This document shows positions 1 through 10,334 of a stretch of DNA of 26,057 bases, piece after piece. Position 1 is the first letter of the stretch. Each line of letters opens with the position of its first letter. This DNA is from Rhizophagus sp. LPA8_4_AMF. Lineage: Eukaryota > Glomeromycota > Glomeromycetes > Glomerales > Glomeraceae. A model generated the notes under the pieces. The model worked only from the letters and a program-made list of their open reading frames with translations. It did not search any database and was not told the origin of the DNA. The stretch lies in assembly GCA_021464525.1 (NCBI GenBank), contig JADRCO010000818.1, positions 1 through 26,057 of the forward strand, in the 5' to 3' direction. The position numbers were made by a program, and so were the translations under genes.

Positions 1-974
1 AAAAAAAAGATTATTGAAATTGAAGTAGTAGATCATGAGATAATTGCAAAAAAGCGATTTTTTAATGGATGGATGGATTCCAAATTTTAAATCTGGTTTT
101 CCTGTGAAAAATCATTGTTTGCAATTATTTTGTAATTTATCAGTCCAATTAAAATGATTATTTTTTTATTTTAAAGAGGATATTGAAAATTACAAAATAA
201 AAAAAAGTTTATTGAAATCCAATTACTAGATTATAAAATAAAATATAATTAAATTTGCACGAATATTATATAGTAATTTTAATAATTTGTGTCTGATTTA
301 TACGTGAATTAGCAATTAATTTATTTTCTTCCTTTATTTCACAATTACAGTTGTAAATTCTAGCCAATTTTTATATTTGCATGATAACAAGTGCAACAAT
401 GCAAAGGCGCGGGGAGATGTTTTCCTTTTTTAACTCTTCGTAAATTATTTAAAATACAAGAAGAACTGTAAGCATAATCTTTATTATCAGTAATTATATT
501 TCATTTTATCCTTTAATTACAGGTTTTCATCTGGAATCCTTAAATTTCCAATGCCGGTAGTAATTAATGGATGGGGTCCTATTTTATGATTTTCTGGTAA
601 AGCTCTACTGATTCTGAAAGAGGGAGTTGGTTATATTCCTTCCTTTGCCTTAAGGAAATTTCTAAAATAGTTCCTTTTGACTTTTCTCCTCCTTATATTT
701 TCTTATATTCTCTTTGATACTCCTATATTGTTGTTTTTTTATATTGTATTCTTTATCTATCGCTAAAAAATAAATAATTTATCATAATAGTTATCTTTAG
801 AACAAGCAAAAATGTTTACTACAAAAATAACTTTTATTCGCTAATAGTTGATTATAATTCTTTAATAATAATTAATATTTGCTGAATATAATTACATATC
901 ATTTAAAAATTATTTTTTGTGACCACCCTATGTAGTCTTTTTTATTTAATACAAATCATTATCTCTTAAAGGAA
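1..974. other. AT-rich intergenic sequence, no gene seen
   Basis: No gene, RNA or mobile element is supported here. The stretch is A/T homopolymer-rich. A slightly more GC-balanced island at about 520-690 reads as a 37-codon open frame on the minus strand without an ATG, which is too little to call. The satellite array begins directly to the right. Confidence 0.5.
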
Positions 975-2933
975 CTTGATAAGAAATTTCATGATCAAAC
1001 GATTACGACCGAAATATAAATGTATTTCTTAAATTTTCTTGGTCTATATTATCAAAAGATTAAAAAAAAATTTATATTATTATGTGTAATTTTCAGTAAT
1101 CTCAGATTAAGATAATTAATTAAATATTATTCATTCTATACAGACCGTTATTAGAAATTTTATGAGCAAATGATCATAACTGACAAATGAATGCATTACT
1201 TATATTTTCTTGACACTATCTATCAAAATATCAAAAAAAATTCGACATTAATATGTGCAATTTTCAGTAATCTACGATTGAGTTAATTATTCTATTATTT
1301 TCTGTTACATACATACCATTATGAGAAATTTCATGAGCAAATGATCCTGAACGACATACAAATGTATTTCTTATATTTTCTTGGTCTATACTATATAAAG
1401 AACAATAAAATATTAGACATTATTGTGCGCACTTTTCAGTAATCTCAGATTGAGCTAATTAATTAATTAATATCTGTACTATACAAACTGTTATAAAAAA
1501 TTTCATGAGCAAATGATTATGGCTAACATATAAAACGTATTTCTTATATTTACTTGGTATTTTCTATCAAAATATCAAAAAAAAAATTGACATCAATATG
1601 TGCAATTTTACAAAATCACCGATTGAGAGATAAATATTATATTACTGTCTGTTATATACAAACCACCATCATAAGAAATTATCATGAGCAAACGATCATG
1701 GCCGAAATATAAATGTATTACTTACTGTATATTTTTTTGACTCTATCAAAATACCAAAAAAAAATCAGACATTATTATGTGCCATTTTATGAAATTTCTG
1801 ATTGATCAATATCCATACTATACAAACCGTTATAAGAAATTTCATGAGCAAACTATCATGGCCAACATATAAATGTATTTCTTATATTTTCTTAGTCTTT
1901 CTATATAAATAACAAAAAATAAATTTTGCCATTATTATGTGTAATTTTCGATTGATAATATTAATTAATAACTATCAGTACTATACAAACCAGTTTAAAA
2001 AATTTCATGAGCAAATGATCATGACCGACATACAAATATATTTCTTATATTTTCTTGGTTTATACTATATAAGAACAATAAAAAATTAGACATTATAATG
2101 CGCAATTTCAGTAATCTCAGATTGAGCTAATTAATTAATTAATATCTGTACTATACAAACCGTTATAAAAATTTCATGAGCAAATGATCATGGCTAACAT
2201 ATAAACATATTTCTTATATTTACTTGGTATTTTCTATCAAAATATCAAAAAAAAATTGACATTATTTTGTGCAATTTTACAAAATCACCTATTGAGAAAT
2301 AATCATTATATTATTAATTGATATATACAAACCGTCATAAAAAATTTTCATGAGCAAACGATCATGGCCAAAACTCAAATACTTTACTTATATTTTCTTG
2401 ACTCTCTCTATCAAAATATCAAAAAAAAATCAGACATTATTATGTGCAATTTTCAGTAATCTACGACTAAGTTAATTATTCTATTATTATCTATTACAAA
2501 CATACCGTTATAAGAAATTTCATGAGCAAATGATCATGGCTGACATACATTTGTATTTCTTACATTTTCTTGACCTTTTCTATCAAAATATAAAAAAAAA
2601 ATTGACATTAATGCAATTTTATAAAATCTCCGATGAGATAAATATTATAATATTATCTGTTATACAAACCGTTATGAAAAATTTAATAAGCAAACGAACA
2701 TGGCCAAAATATAAATGTATTAATTGTGTTTTCTTGACTGTTTCTATCAAAAGTATCAAAAAAAAATTTGACATTAATATGTGCAATTTACAAAAGCCCC
2801 GATTGAAAATAAATATTATATTAATATCTGTTATATACAAACCGTCGTAAGAAATTTTATGAGCAAAGGATCGTGACCGAAATATAAATATTTTTAATAT
2901 GTTTGCCTTATTTTTTTCTATCAAAATATCACT
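975..2933. repeat. Tandem satellite, about 12 units of ~171 bp
   Basis: A core resembling CATGAGCAAATGATCATGG recurs near 987, 1157, 1328, 1500, 1680, 1842, 2005, 2175, 2347, 2519, 2682 and 2857. Spacing is 162-180 bp, about 171 on average. Each unit then carries a TATTTCTTATATTTTCTTGG-like stretch, a TATCAAAATATC plus poly-A stretch, GACATTATTATGTGCAATTTT, and a variable AT-rich spacer before ATACAAACCGTTATAAGAA. Units diverge by substitutions and small indels, so the array is not freshly amplified. Units 3-5 resemble units 7-9 more than their neighbours (offset ~677 bp, four units), which suggests a higher-order block. Small open frames inside the array shift from unit to unit and are not genes. 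Confidence 0.9.
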
Positions 2934-3197
2934 TTTTTAAAAAGTTGTTTTTGAAGTTAAAGGTTCCATGAGCTTCTAACGTAATCAAATTACTTAATTA
3001 GTGTAAAGCAATGCATCCGATGCTATAATTGGTAAATAACGTGATTTTGGAAAAAATAGCCATAATTAATGATTTGGCATACAGTAATATTGTTCGACAA
3101 AAAATAACTAAAAGGTTGCATAATATAAATGTTATTATTAACACTTCTCATTTTAAAGGATTAACAAATACCTTTTACATCCAATATTAGGAAATTA

Positions 3198-4111
3198 ATA
3201 TCAAATCGATTTTGTGAAAAACTTTGTCAAGACTTTGCTACTTTCTATGAACAAAAGAAATTTTGTGATGTGACCATCGAGGTTGAATCATATCCAAATA
3301 ATCAGAAATTTGAAGCACATGCATCTATTCTTTATGCACGTTCTACTTTTTTTCGTAATATCTTAGATAATGGAATACTCCATGTGATTGAGATTTCTGA
3401 TATTTCATCAAAGACATTTGAGGTTTTGCTCAAGTGAGTTTAATTTTATTTGAATTAAGTTTTGTTGCTAATTTATTAGTTCTTTATTAATTCGTTTTTA
3501 TGTCATTAAGATATATTTACAGTGGTTATATCTCCTTGGATAATGACCCTTTGGAAATTTTTGATCTTCTTCTTGCAGCCATAAAACTTGACTTCGAAGA
3601 AGTTATTAGCTATCTAGAATCGCAACTAATAAAACAACATCATAAGTGGTTACATGAAAACTTTGCATTGGTACATCGTACAAGTCAACAACATGGGATT
3701 TTAGTGGATTTTTGCACCAATGTTATCATGAATATGTTGGAAAAATTTTTATCAGATGATTTTTGTGAAATCAAAGAAGAAGTTTTAATAGAACTACTTA
3801 AGAGCCACAAACTCAAATTAGATGAATTTGAGATTTGGAATAGGATTCTCAAATGGGGATTAGCTAAACATCCTTCATTAAATCCAGATCCTAAAGTTTT
3901 GTCCCCTAAAGAAGTTAAAGCATTTTCTATGACTCTTAAGAATATAATTCCGTTGATCCGATTTTTCCAACTTTCTTCTGATCAGTTTACTCAAAGTGTA
4001 CGACCATATAAGAAGATTCTTTCAGAAGATCTATACGAGGAACTAATTAGTTATTACATGATTCCTGGATATAAACCAACATCTGTTGTAGTTTTACCTC
4101 CTAGAGTCTAA
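3198..4111 (+). CDS. BTB/POZ-BACK domain protein, start unclear, C-terminal module absent
   Basis: There are two exons: about 3198-3433 and 3511-4111, with a 77-bp intron (donor GTGAGT at 3434, acceptor TTAAG ending at 3510). Splicing joins LLK to YIYSGYISLD, the expected end of a BTB fold. Exon 1 holds the BTB core (FCDVTIEV, FEAHASILYARSTFFRNIL). Exon 2 holds the rest of BTB and a BACK-like helical region (WLHENFALVHRT, LLKSHKLKLDEFEIWNRILKW). Such proteins usually act as Cullin-3 substrate adaptors. Two oddities: no in-frame ATG exists between the upstream stop at 3162 and the BTB core, where an ATA codon at 3198 sits at the position expected for Met; and the protein ends at LPPRV, where relatives I know from these fungi usually continue into a TLDc or Kelch region. 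It may be a short paralogue with an unseen 5' exon (a TTAG acceptor ends at 3190) or a gene in decay. Confidence 0.8.
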
Positions 4112-4473
4112 AAATATATAATTAAATGTTATGAGTAATGGAATTCTAGAAAAATTATTTTCATTATTAGGAGTATAAATTAGTCAAGATGGTTAATTAT
4201 GGACTTTGGTTAACGTTTGTTATTTATATATATATATATATATAGCTTTGTTACTTTCATTTTAATGTTCACACCTGTAGGTCAGGTATGTTGTAAATAA
4301 ACTATTTTATTCTCCATGAACTTTATTAGTTAATAAACATTAAACATATCCTTTCATTGATAAATTACATACTTTATAATATATTTATAAAAATGAATTG
4401 ATAAAAAAATTTTTTTTTTAATATAAAATTTGTTTTCACTTTTATTTAAAATGAATGCATTTAATAAATAATT
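4112..4473. other. 3' flank of BTB gene, with a TA microsatellite
   Basis: A TA dinucleotide run lies at about 4226-4245, and AATAAA-type signals follow at about 4297 and 4333. Nothing else is recognisable. Confidence 0.45.
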
Positions 4474-4661
4474 GTCCGGAGCGAATGCGAAGGACACTGT
4501 ATGTCGATCACGTGAGTTTCTCTGTCCCTCGTGACGTCATCAAATACGCGTCATTTAAATTTTGTAAACAAAGATAGAAATAAATTTGGGATACATTGAT
4601 AAACAAGGATAAACAAGATAAGTGCAAACAATGAAAATTAAAAATTTTTTTCGCTCCGGAC
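4474..4661. repeat. Inverted-repeat cassette (12-bp GTCCGGAGCGAA ends), MITE-like or regulatory
   Basis: GTCCGGAGCGAA at 4474-4485 is mirrored exactly by TTCGCTCCGGAC at 4650-4661, bounding about 188 bp that is GC-richer than its surroundings. Inside are perfect copies of well-known regulatory palindromes: CACGTG (4509-4514), TGACGTCA (4532-4539) and ACGCGT (4546-4551). GTAAACA/ATAAACA forkhead-like motifs follow at about 4563-4620. No target-site duplication is visible, so a transposon origin is not proven. It could be an old MITE or a regulatory island whose ends are a paired binding motif. Confidence 0.5.
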
Positions 4662-5504
4662 TCACAACGGTTCCGTTTCCTAGTAGTATATAATTGTTAG
4701 AAATTAAGTGACTTTAATAACATTCAGTATCAGCCGATACTTATTATTAATTCTTTAGATTGAGTAAAGTTAGGAAATATCAAATGTAAAAACAAAAAAA
4801 AAATAAAAAAAAATTTTAAAAAACGATAATGGGCATTGGTAATAGAAATACTATAGGAAAAGTTGTTAGCGCGGATAATTACTAGATAATCTCGTTAATA
4901 ACGTACGGAGATATTCATCTTTCCTTTTCTTTTCTTTTTTATTTTCCAATCATCCGTTACCTGAAAGTTCAATGAGTGTAATGGATAATATAAACGACTT
5001 AAATTGGTCGAAGACTTTGTAGAAATAACAATACTATTTGCTCCATCTACCAACAATCTAACGCAATTTAATTAATTATCTTCGTCAAACATTTTGGGCA
5101 TGATCATAGTCCTCTAAATCATATTATACTAAGAGTAATTAATTCTGGAATAATAATAGAATATTCATATAATCAAGAAAGTAAAGAAGTATCTACACTT
5201 AAATTTCAATAAAAGTACAGTATGTACATGTACTTATGCATATAATAGAAGAATGCTTTTGCGTAACGGATACACAAATCAAATTTTTTCGAAATACTGT
5301 ATGTAATTTATAAAAAAGTGTATAAATAAAGTTTTATTATTAAATTATTTCTAGGGCTTTATTTATAATATACTACACTAATGAATATCATCAATCATAC
5401 TTATTTACTATGAATAACTCTTCTAATTAAGTCCTGAGATTATAGAACGAAAAAAAAAATACAAAAAGAATAGATAAAATAATATAATACTGTAAAAAGC
5501 AAGT
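4662..5504. other. Intergenic, with dispersed repeat copy A
   Basis: Apart from the repeat copy at 4921-5034, no gene or RNA is recognised. An AATAAA at about 5327 and poly-A tracts are the only other landmarks. Confidence 0.4.
4921..5034 (+). repeat. Dispersed repeat, copy A
   Basis: A direct copy lies at 6826-6936. Shared blocks include AATCATCC, GAAAGTTCAATGAG, ACTTAAATTGGT and GAAGACTTTGT followed by GAA-TAACAATA. The copies differ by scattered substitutions and one ~13-bp length difference. No TIR or target duplication was found, so the family is unknown. Confidence 0.7.
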
Positions 5505-5922
5505 TTACAATTCATCCCTTTTTTCCCCCCTCATATACACTGCAATGTCAACACAATTCTCACAATCCATGGGAAAACCTTCCGGAAAATAAGTAGATAT
5601 CGAATCCACTGGAAACATTTCAACCCCTCTTTCCACTTTATCATTGTAATATGTGGTAATTAATTTTTTTGAGGTTATTCTATCGGTCATTTTACGAAGC
5701 GTAATTCGGTCGGGGTTGTATTTTCGGCCACTTCTTTTTGATTTCACATTTGAGTTTGTCAACGAGTTGTTCGTTACCAACTTTAATAACGCTGATGCTC
5801 TGAGCCGATGTGTTTTGCTCTCCGAGAAAGATGAGACAACGTAGGGTGATTTCAATAGAATTTACTTTGTAGCAGAGAAGGATTAACAAGTAGAAAAAAA
5901 TAAAGTATCGCAAATAAGACAT
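5505..5922 (-). pseudogene. Crinkler (CRN)-like effector N-terminal module, broken fossil
   Basis: On the minus strand a hydrophobic leader (MSYLRYFIFFYLLILLCYKV) is followed by a CRN-like ubiquitin-fold segment (ITLRCLIFLGE, VGNEQLVDKLKCEIKKKWP). Further on is a segment resembling the end of that domain (MFPVDSISTYFPEG, compare the STYFPE...HIIV region of known Crinklers). CRN proteins are modular secreted effectors known from oomycetes and some fungi, including arbuscular mycorrhizal species. The copy looks broken (about one break), and no C-terminal effector domain is recognisable. Base composition is less AT-biased than the flanks. The CRN assignment rests on motif resemblance only. Confidence 0.55.
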
Positions 5923-6825
5923 TTTTCTATTAAAAAGGATGAGAAATATTTTAGTTCTTGAAGTGGGAACAACTTACTTATTTATTTAATTAGAGACATG
6001 ATAAATAATTATTATGATTATCATGAAAGGAAATCTATTATTTTCGGATTTTTACCATATATAATACTGGGGTGTACTATTGGGTGAACTATTATAACTG
6101 CGTCCTATACATGATTATTAAATACGTGACACTCATGGGGTTGCAAAAAACACTTGCTGAATAAGTAATTAAAAATATTTGGGTCGCTTGCATCATTATA
6201 ATCACCATTTCGAGAGCAATTCTGCATGAGTTACCATAATCAGAAGTGAACTTTTTAAATTAATATTTATTAAGGAAATTGGAAATGATCGGCGGGTTTC
6301 TTCGTAACTTTTCGTATCTGGTTAAAAAATCGGGTAAAAGAATTAATAATTCGTTTTATTTTCAGTTTGTATGAAAGTAAAAAAAACATAAAAACAAAAA
6401 CAAATAAAAACTTTTTTTCGTTTTAAATAACAAAAATAGAATAATAGGTTAATTTAGATATTTGAAGTCATTGAAGCATATACAAAATAATCCAACTTCA
6501 TTATTTATTACAGCCTTATAAAAAGTGATACAAGTATTCCAGTTATCGGAAATACGGAGGAGTGAATTTGCACTATAATAATAATCCAATTGAAGCAAAA
6601 TAATGAGTATAATAAATAATAATTATTCGGCAGAGCCCGAGATCAATGATCAAATTTGATTCCCAATAAAAGCTACCTTTTACCTTTAGGTAGCTGTTAG
6701 TTATTCGGCTTGAAGTGCCGAAATATTGCCTGATATTGATGTCTGATACACGATATAAAAAATCACGTGATACCGGATAAGATACAATATCGATTGTCTA
6801 GTTACGTGAATTTTCCGATTAAAAC
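5923..6825. other. Intergenic, no gene recognised; two small hairpins
   Basis: No coding region is supported. Two adjacent inverted repeats occur: AGCTACCT (6671-6678) with AGGTAGCT (6688-6695), and TTCGGC (6704-6709) with GCCGAA (6717-6722). The rest is AT-rich sequence without visible structure. Confidence 0.4.
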
Positions 6826-6936
6826 TGTTTTTTCTTTTATTTACTTTTTTTATTTTCAAATCATCCATTACCAGAAAGTTCAATGAGCGTATAACCAACT
6901 TAAATTGGTTGAAGACTTTGTGGAAGTAACAATATT
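6826..6936 (+). repeat. Dispersed repeat, copy B
   Basis: Second copy of the repeat at 4921-5034, in the same orientation, with a poly-pyrimidine leader followed by the AATCATCC and GAAAGTTCAATGAG blocks. The minus-strand open frame across it lacks support as a gene. Confidence 0.7.
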
Positions 6937-9189
6937 GCAGCATCAAATGTTGCTTTAATGCAAGAATTACTTTCTACCAGTAATTTATTAATTATCATTA
7001 AAAAAAAGTCTTCTTTTTTCAATAATTCTATAACATTTCGTTCATCTCATTTCCTTTACTCTTGCCATAATTTTCTTTCCATCCTCTTGCCGGTCAACAT
7101 AATCATCTCTTCTACATTTCCACAGGACGTTATTTATATGACGTTATTACTTTGCGCGTTTTTATATTAGAAATTCAATGACGTTTCTTTTATCATTTTA
7201 ACAATCAACAAAAGAATAATAATGTGAAAATTTCGCAATACATAATATTTGCTAAAATAAAAAAATTCAATATTGAAGATTATAATAATTATAATAATCA
7301 GGTAAAACAACTTTTTTTTTTTGAAAAATGGGTTGACCTAAGTAATTCTCTTATTCTAAATTGTAGGTACATAAATGAACTTATGGACATATTTTATTTG
7401 AAGAATACTACCTACCAAGTGCGAACTACCTTCATATGATTTAGAAGTAGAAGTAAATCGAGGTAAGAGACCTGTTCTTTACTGACAACACACGCGTCAT
7501 CTCAGGATACCAAATCATTATAATTTATTGATGAAGGTTTACGCCTAAATCTGGCAGGACCATGATAAGGATACTCACACGCATACTTATTGGAGGTTGG
7601 AGGAAGTATGTTAAGTGGGTTGTCGGTATCTGATTGGCGGTCCCTGACGTTAAATTCCTTAATTCCTATTCGTTTTCTTGATAAACTATTTATGAATTTC
7701 CTTTTAGTTACAGTGACCCGTGTTACTCATACATCGGTGCTAATTTGTAGGGCATTTGATATGCGCGGCGTGTTGTTCGTCATTATGGTAAGTTGGTTAA
7801 CGTACTATATCTATGATAAATTGTCTTCCTTATAGAGGTGCCATGTGTTATTTTTTAATTTTTCCATTATGATTTTTTAAATCGAATATTGTTTTTTGAA
7901 ATATTATAATTCTTTATAATTAAAATTAATAATTTACATTTAAATTAAATTTCGTGATGCAAAAAAATGTACACATATAAATATTTAATTTTTTTCGATG
8001 TATTGTATTAATAAAAAAAACAAAAATTTTTACAATAAAAAACATCAATTCTTGCGAAACATTTTAAATTTATTACATATCAATAAAAATATTAATTGTT
8101 AAAAGTATTACAAATATAGAAAAAAATAATAATGTAAACGTTAATACGTCCACATTATTTGTAGATATTCCACTTATTGTTTTAACAGAATTGATTAATA
8201 CACAACGATAAAGTAAGTTAAAGAAGCTAATATTTCCTTAGGACTCCCTCTAATAGATTTATACGAAGCAATTTCTATTATGACGAGGAAATCAGAAATT
8301 AAAGAACGCTTCATTGCCCTTTGTAATAATATTAGATATAGTCAATTTTAAAGAATATAAAAAATAGAGTATTTAATATAGAAACAAATTACTAAATATA
8401 AATAGATAGGTTACACTTTACACAAATTACCGTTGGCTATTGCATAAATACCCGGGGTCTTATTCAAGAACTCGATTTTTATAAATTGAATAGTACCCAT
8501 GAGTTACTGTGGATGTAAATATCTTTTTCTATCAGAATTAAGAATTTTATATCATGTATATTATCGAGTCTTAATTATTTTTGGGGTACTATGCGGTACA
8601 TTTGCCTTATTTTAATTTTTAACGTTAATTTTAAATATTCGTTATTTTTATTACTGAAATGTGGTTAAAAAGAATAAAATTATAGCATTATTGGTCCGAA
8701 CTAAGGACTATATATTTCTATGCTAAGATGACACATGACACAAATGTTCCGTTATCCGATTCTCAACAATGACACTTCAGACTTATAGTACTTTAACGAT
8801 TTCCATTTTCTAGCAGTAATTATTACATAACGTATGATTAGTAAACAAATATTTTTATCTTAATAAAAACAATCTCCTCCTTTACGCTTATGGATGACTG
8901 CGGTTTGAATAGTTATTATAAACGACCTATATCTGATTGCTAGCTATTAATTTAGAGTGGCACAGCTTATCCCAGTGTAGAAAAACGTGGCAAAAATACT
9001 CTTGTGCGTCTATATTTCGTTTCAACTATAATTGAAATCAGTCCCAAAAATCTTAAGGCTTACCCGGCTAATAACCGATCATTCCAATTTTTCATTAACA
9101 AATTATTCAAAATATTAAAATCTTTTTATAAATATTGTAAGAGCTTTTGGTTATAAAACGAGAAGGTAATTTTTCAATAAGGATTAATA
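6937..9189. other. Intergenic, no recognised gene
   Basis: About 2.2 kb without a confident gene. A GC-richer island at about 7440-7840 contains a 74-codon minus-strand open frame (7505-7726) without an ATG and an overlapping 81-codon plus-strand frame (7590-7835). Neither resembles a known family. The remainder, especially 7850-8160, is extremely AT-rich. Confidence 0.4.
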
Positions 9190-9224
9190 TCTTTATATGT
9201 GAATAATGGATATTGTATAACTTC

Positions 9225-9302
9225 TTGTGCAGTGTATGATTATGGTTATGGTTATGATATAAAATATGATAAATATGGTGGTTATGGTTATGATTATGTC
9301 AT
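9225..9302 (+). repeat. Imperfect GGTTAT/GATTAT short repeat
   Basis: Repeated TATGGTTATGGTTATG and TGGTTATGGTTATGATTATG tracts. Read on the plus strand they give a Tyr/Gly/Asp-rich string (YDYGYGYD, KYGGYGYDY), and on the minus strand an Ile/Thr-rich string. It is most simply a microsatellite, or possibly a remnant of a Gly/Tyr-rich coding repeat. Confidence 0.5.
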
Positions 9303-9621
9303 TATGATAATTATAATCATAAACATAAAGGTCACGAGCACCTTGTAACGCTACGACTGATAAACAAATTTTGTACATTAAATTTTTGCAATTAATAAAT
9401 ACTAACTTAATATTATTCAAACTGATTTGCCATCATTAAACTTGATCTAATTATTTTTGTTATTAAATACGTTTTAAAAATTATTTTTCTTATAATTATA
9501 ATATCATGTTTATTAATATGATGCAATTATGAATCGTTAGCGTAGTTAATTATTAATTTTTGTAATATGTCTTTCCTTTGTCTCTAGTTTTGAATTGAAA
9601 ATGTATCAAATTGGAATATAT

Positions 9622-10060
9622 TTATTTACGAGTATATTCACTGTTATCAAATTCACTTTTGAGGATTCCGAAGAAATTGTTTTCTTCAGAAAACACGATT
9701 AAGTTTTTATACTGATATTTTACTGGATCACAAAATAGACTGACAAGCAGAACAAAGTCCTTCTCAGGCTCCAGAAAATATCCAAGTCTAATTCTTCCTT
9801 GTAAAACGGGTAGTTAGCATTTGATGTCTTATTCTGAAAACTTTGTTATATGAAAGGAAACGACTTCCAAAGGAAGCCTGTTATTTTCTTTTTCTTTGAG
9901 ACCGACAAGTTGTCCGGTGATTGCGGAACTTTAATCTAATACTGTGGGACCTTAACGAGGTCATAATTAACTGGAGGATCATATTCTATTATGTTTCCTA
10001 AGTCTAGAATGATAACGCTAAGTTGAAATAATTCAGTCATACCATTTTCAGAAACGTTTT
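9622..10060 (-). pseudogene. Decayed coding remnant, family not recognised
   Basis: Read on the minus strand, several adjacent stretches have clear protein-like composition. One begins with an ATG at 10040 and includes DLGNIIEYDPPVNYDLVKVP. Another, towards 9622, includes LEPEKDFVLLVSLFCDPVKY and NLIVFSEENNFFG. The reading is interrupted several times and the pieces do not form one open frame, so this is a dead gene. The last piece alone is a 63-codon open stretch (9625-9813). I do not recognise the family, and whether it was a host gene or part of an old element cannot be told from the sequence. Confidence 0.4.
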
Positions 10061-10334
10061 TTCGTTCGGCTTATGGGAACCGATCCAATTCAAATCTTCT
10101 GATTAAAATGAAAAGACAGATTCGAAGGTATGATAAGTAATTACACTGTTAACAACATATTTTCATGTGATGGATCACGGTATTATATTCAGTTTAAGAT
10201 CATGTTTAAAATCATTATTACTTGCCACAAATGAAACAAATGATGTAGTTGATGCAATGATTGCAATGGTGCATGATTTATTTATTATAAATATGGGAAT
10301 TTTTAAAATTTTTAATCTTTTAGTTTTTTTTTAA

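Noticed and set aside
520-630. 37-codon minus-strand open stretch with protein-like composition
   Set aside because: Too short, no ATG and no recognisable family; could be chance or a tiny fossil.
2530-2924. Two ~100-codon open frames, one per strand, in the satellite
   Set aside because: They lie wholly in tandem repeat units, the frame is not maintained between units, and composition is low-complexity Ile/Lys/Asn.
975-2933. CRISPR-like array
   Set aside because: Unit length ~171 bp, diverged repeats and spacers that are themselves repeated. The organism is eukaryotic.
6650-6722. tRNA-like cloverleaf
   Set aside because: Two stems are present but no acceptor stem, no GGTTCGA-type T-arm and no box A/B consensus.
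6701-6946. 81-codon minus-strand frame
   Set aside because: Overlaps dispersed repeat copy B and a hairpin, and has no family character.
6958-7439. Two ~70-codon plus-strand frames
   Set aside because: Low-complexity Ile/Ser/Asn-rich translations; one begins with GTG, not a normal fungal start.
9193-9420. 75-codon minus-strand frame
   Set aside because: Mostly the translation of a GGTTAT-type microsatellite (Ile/Thr runs).
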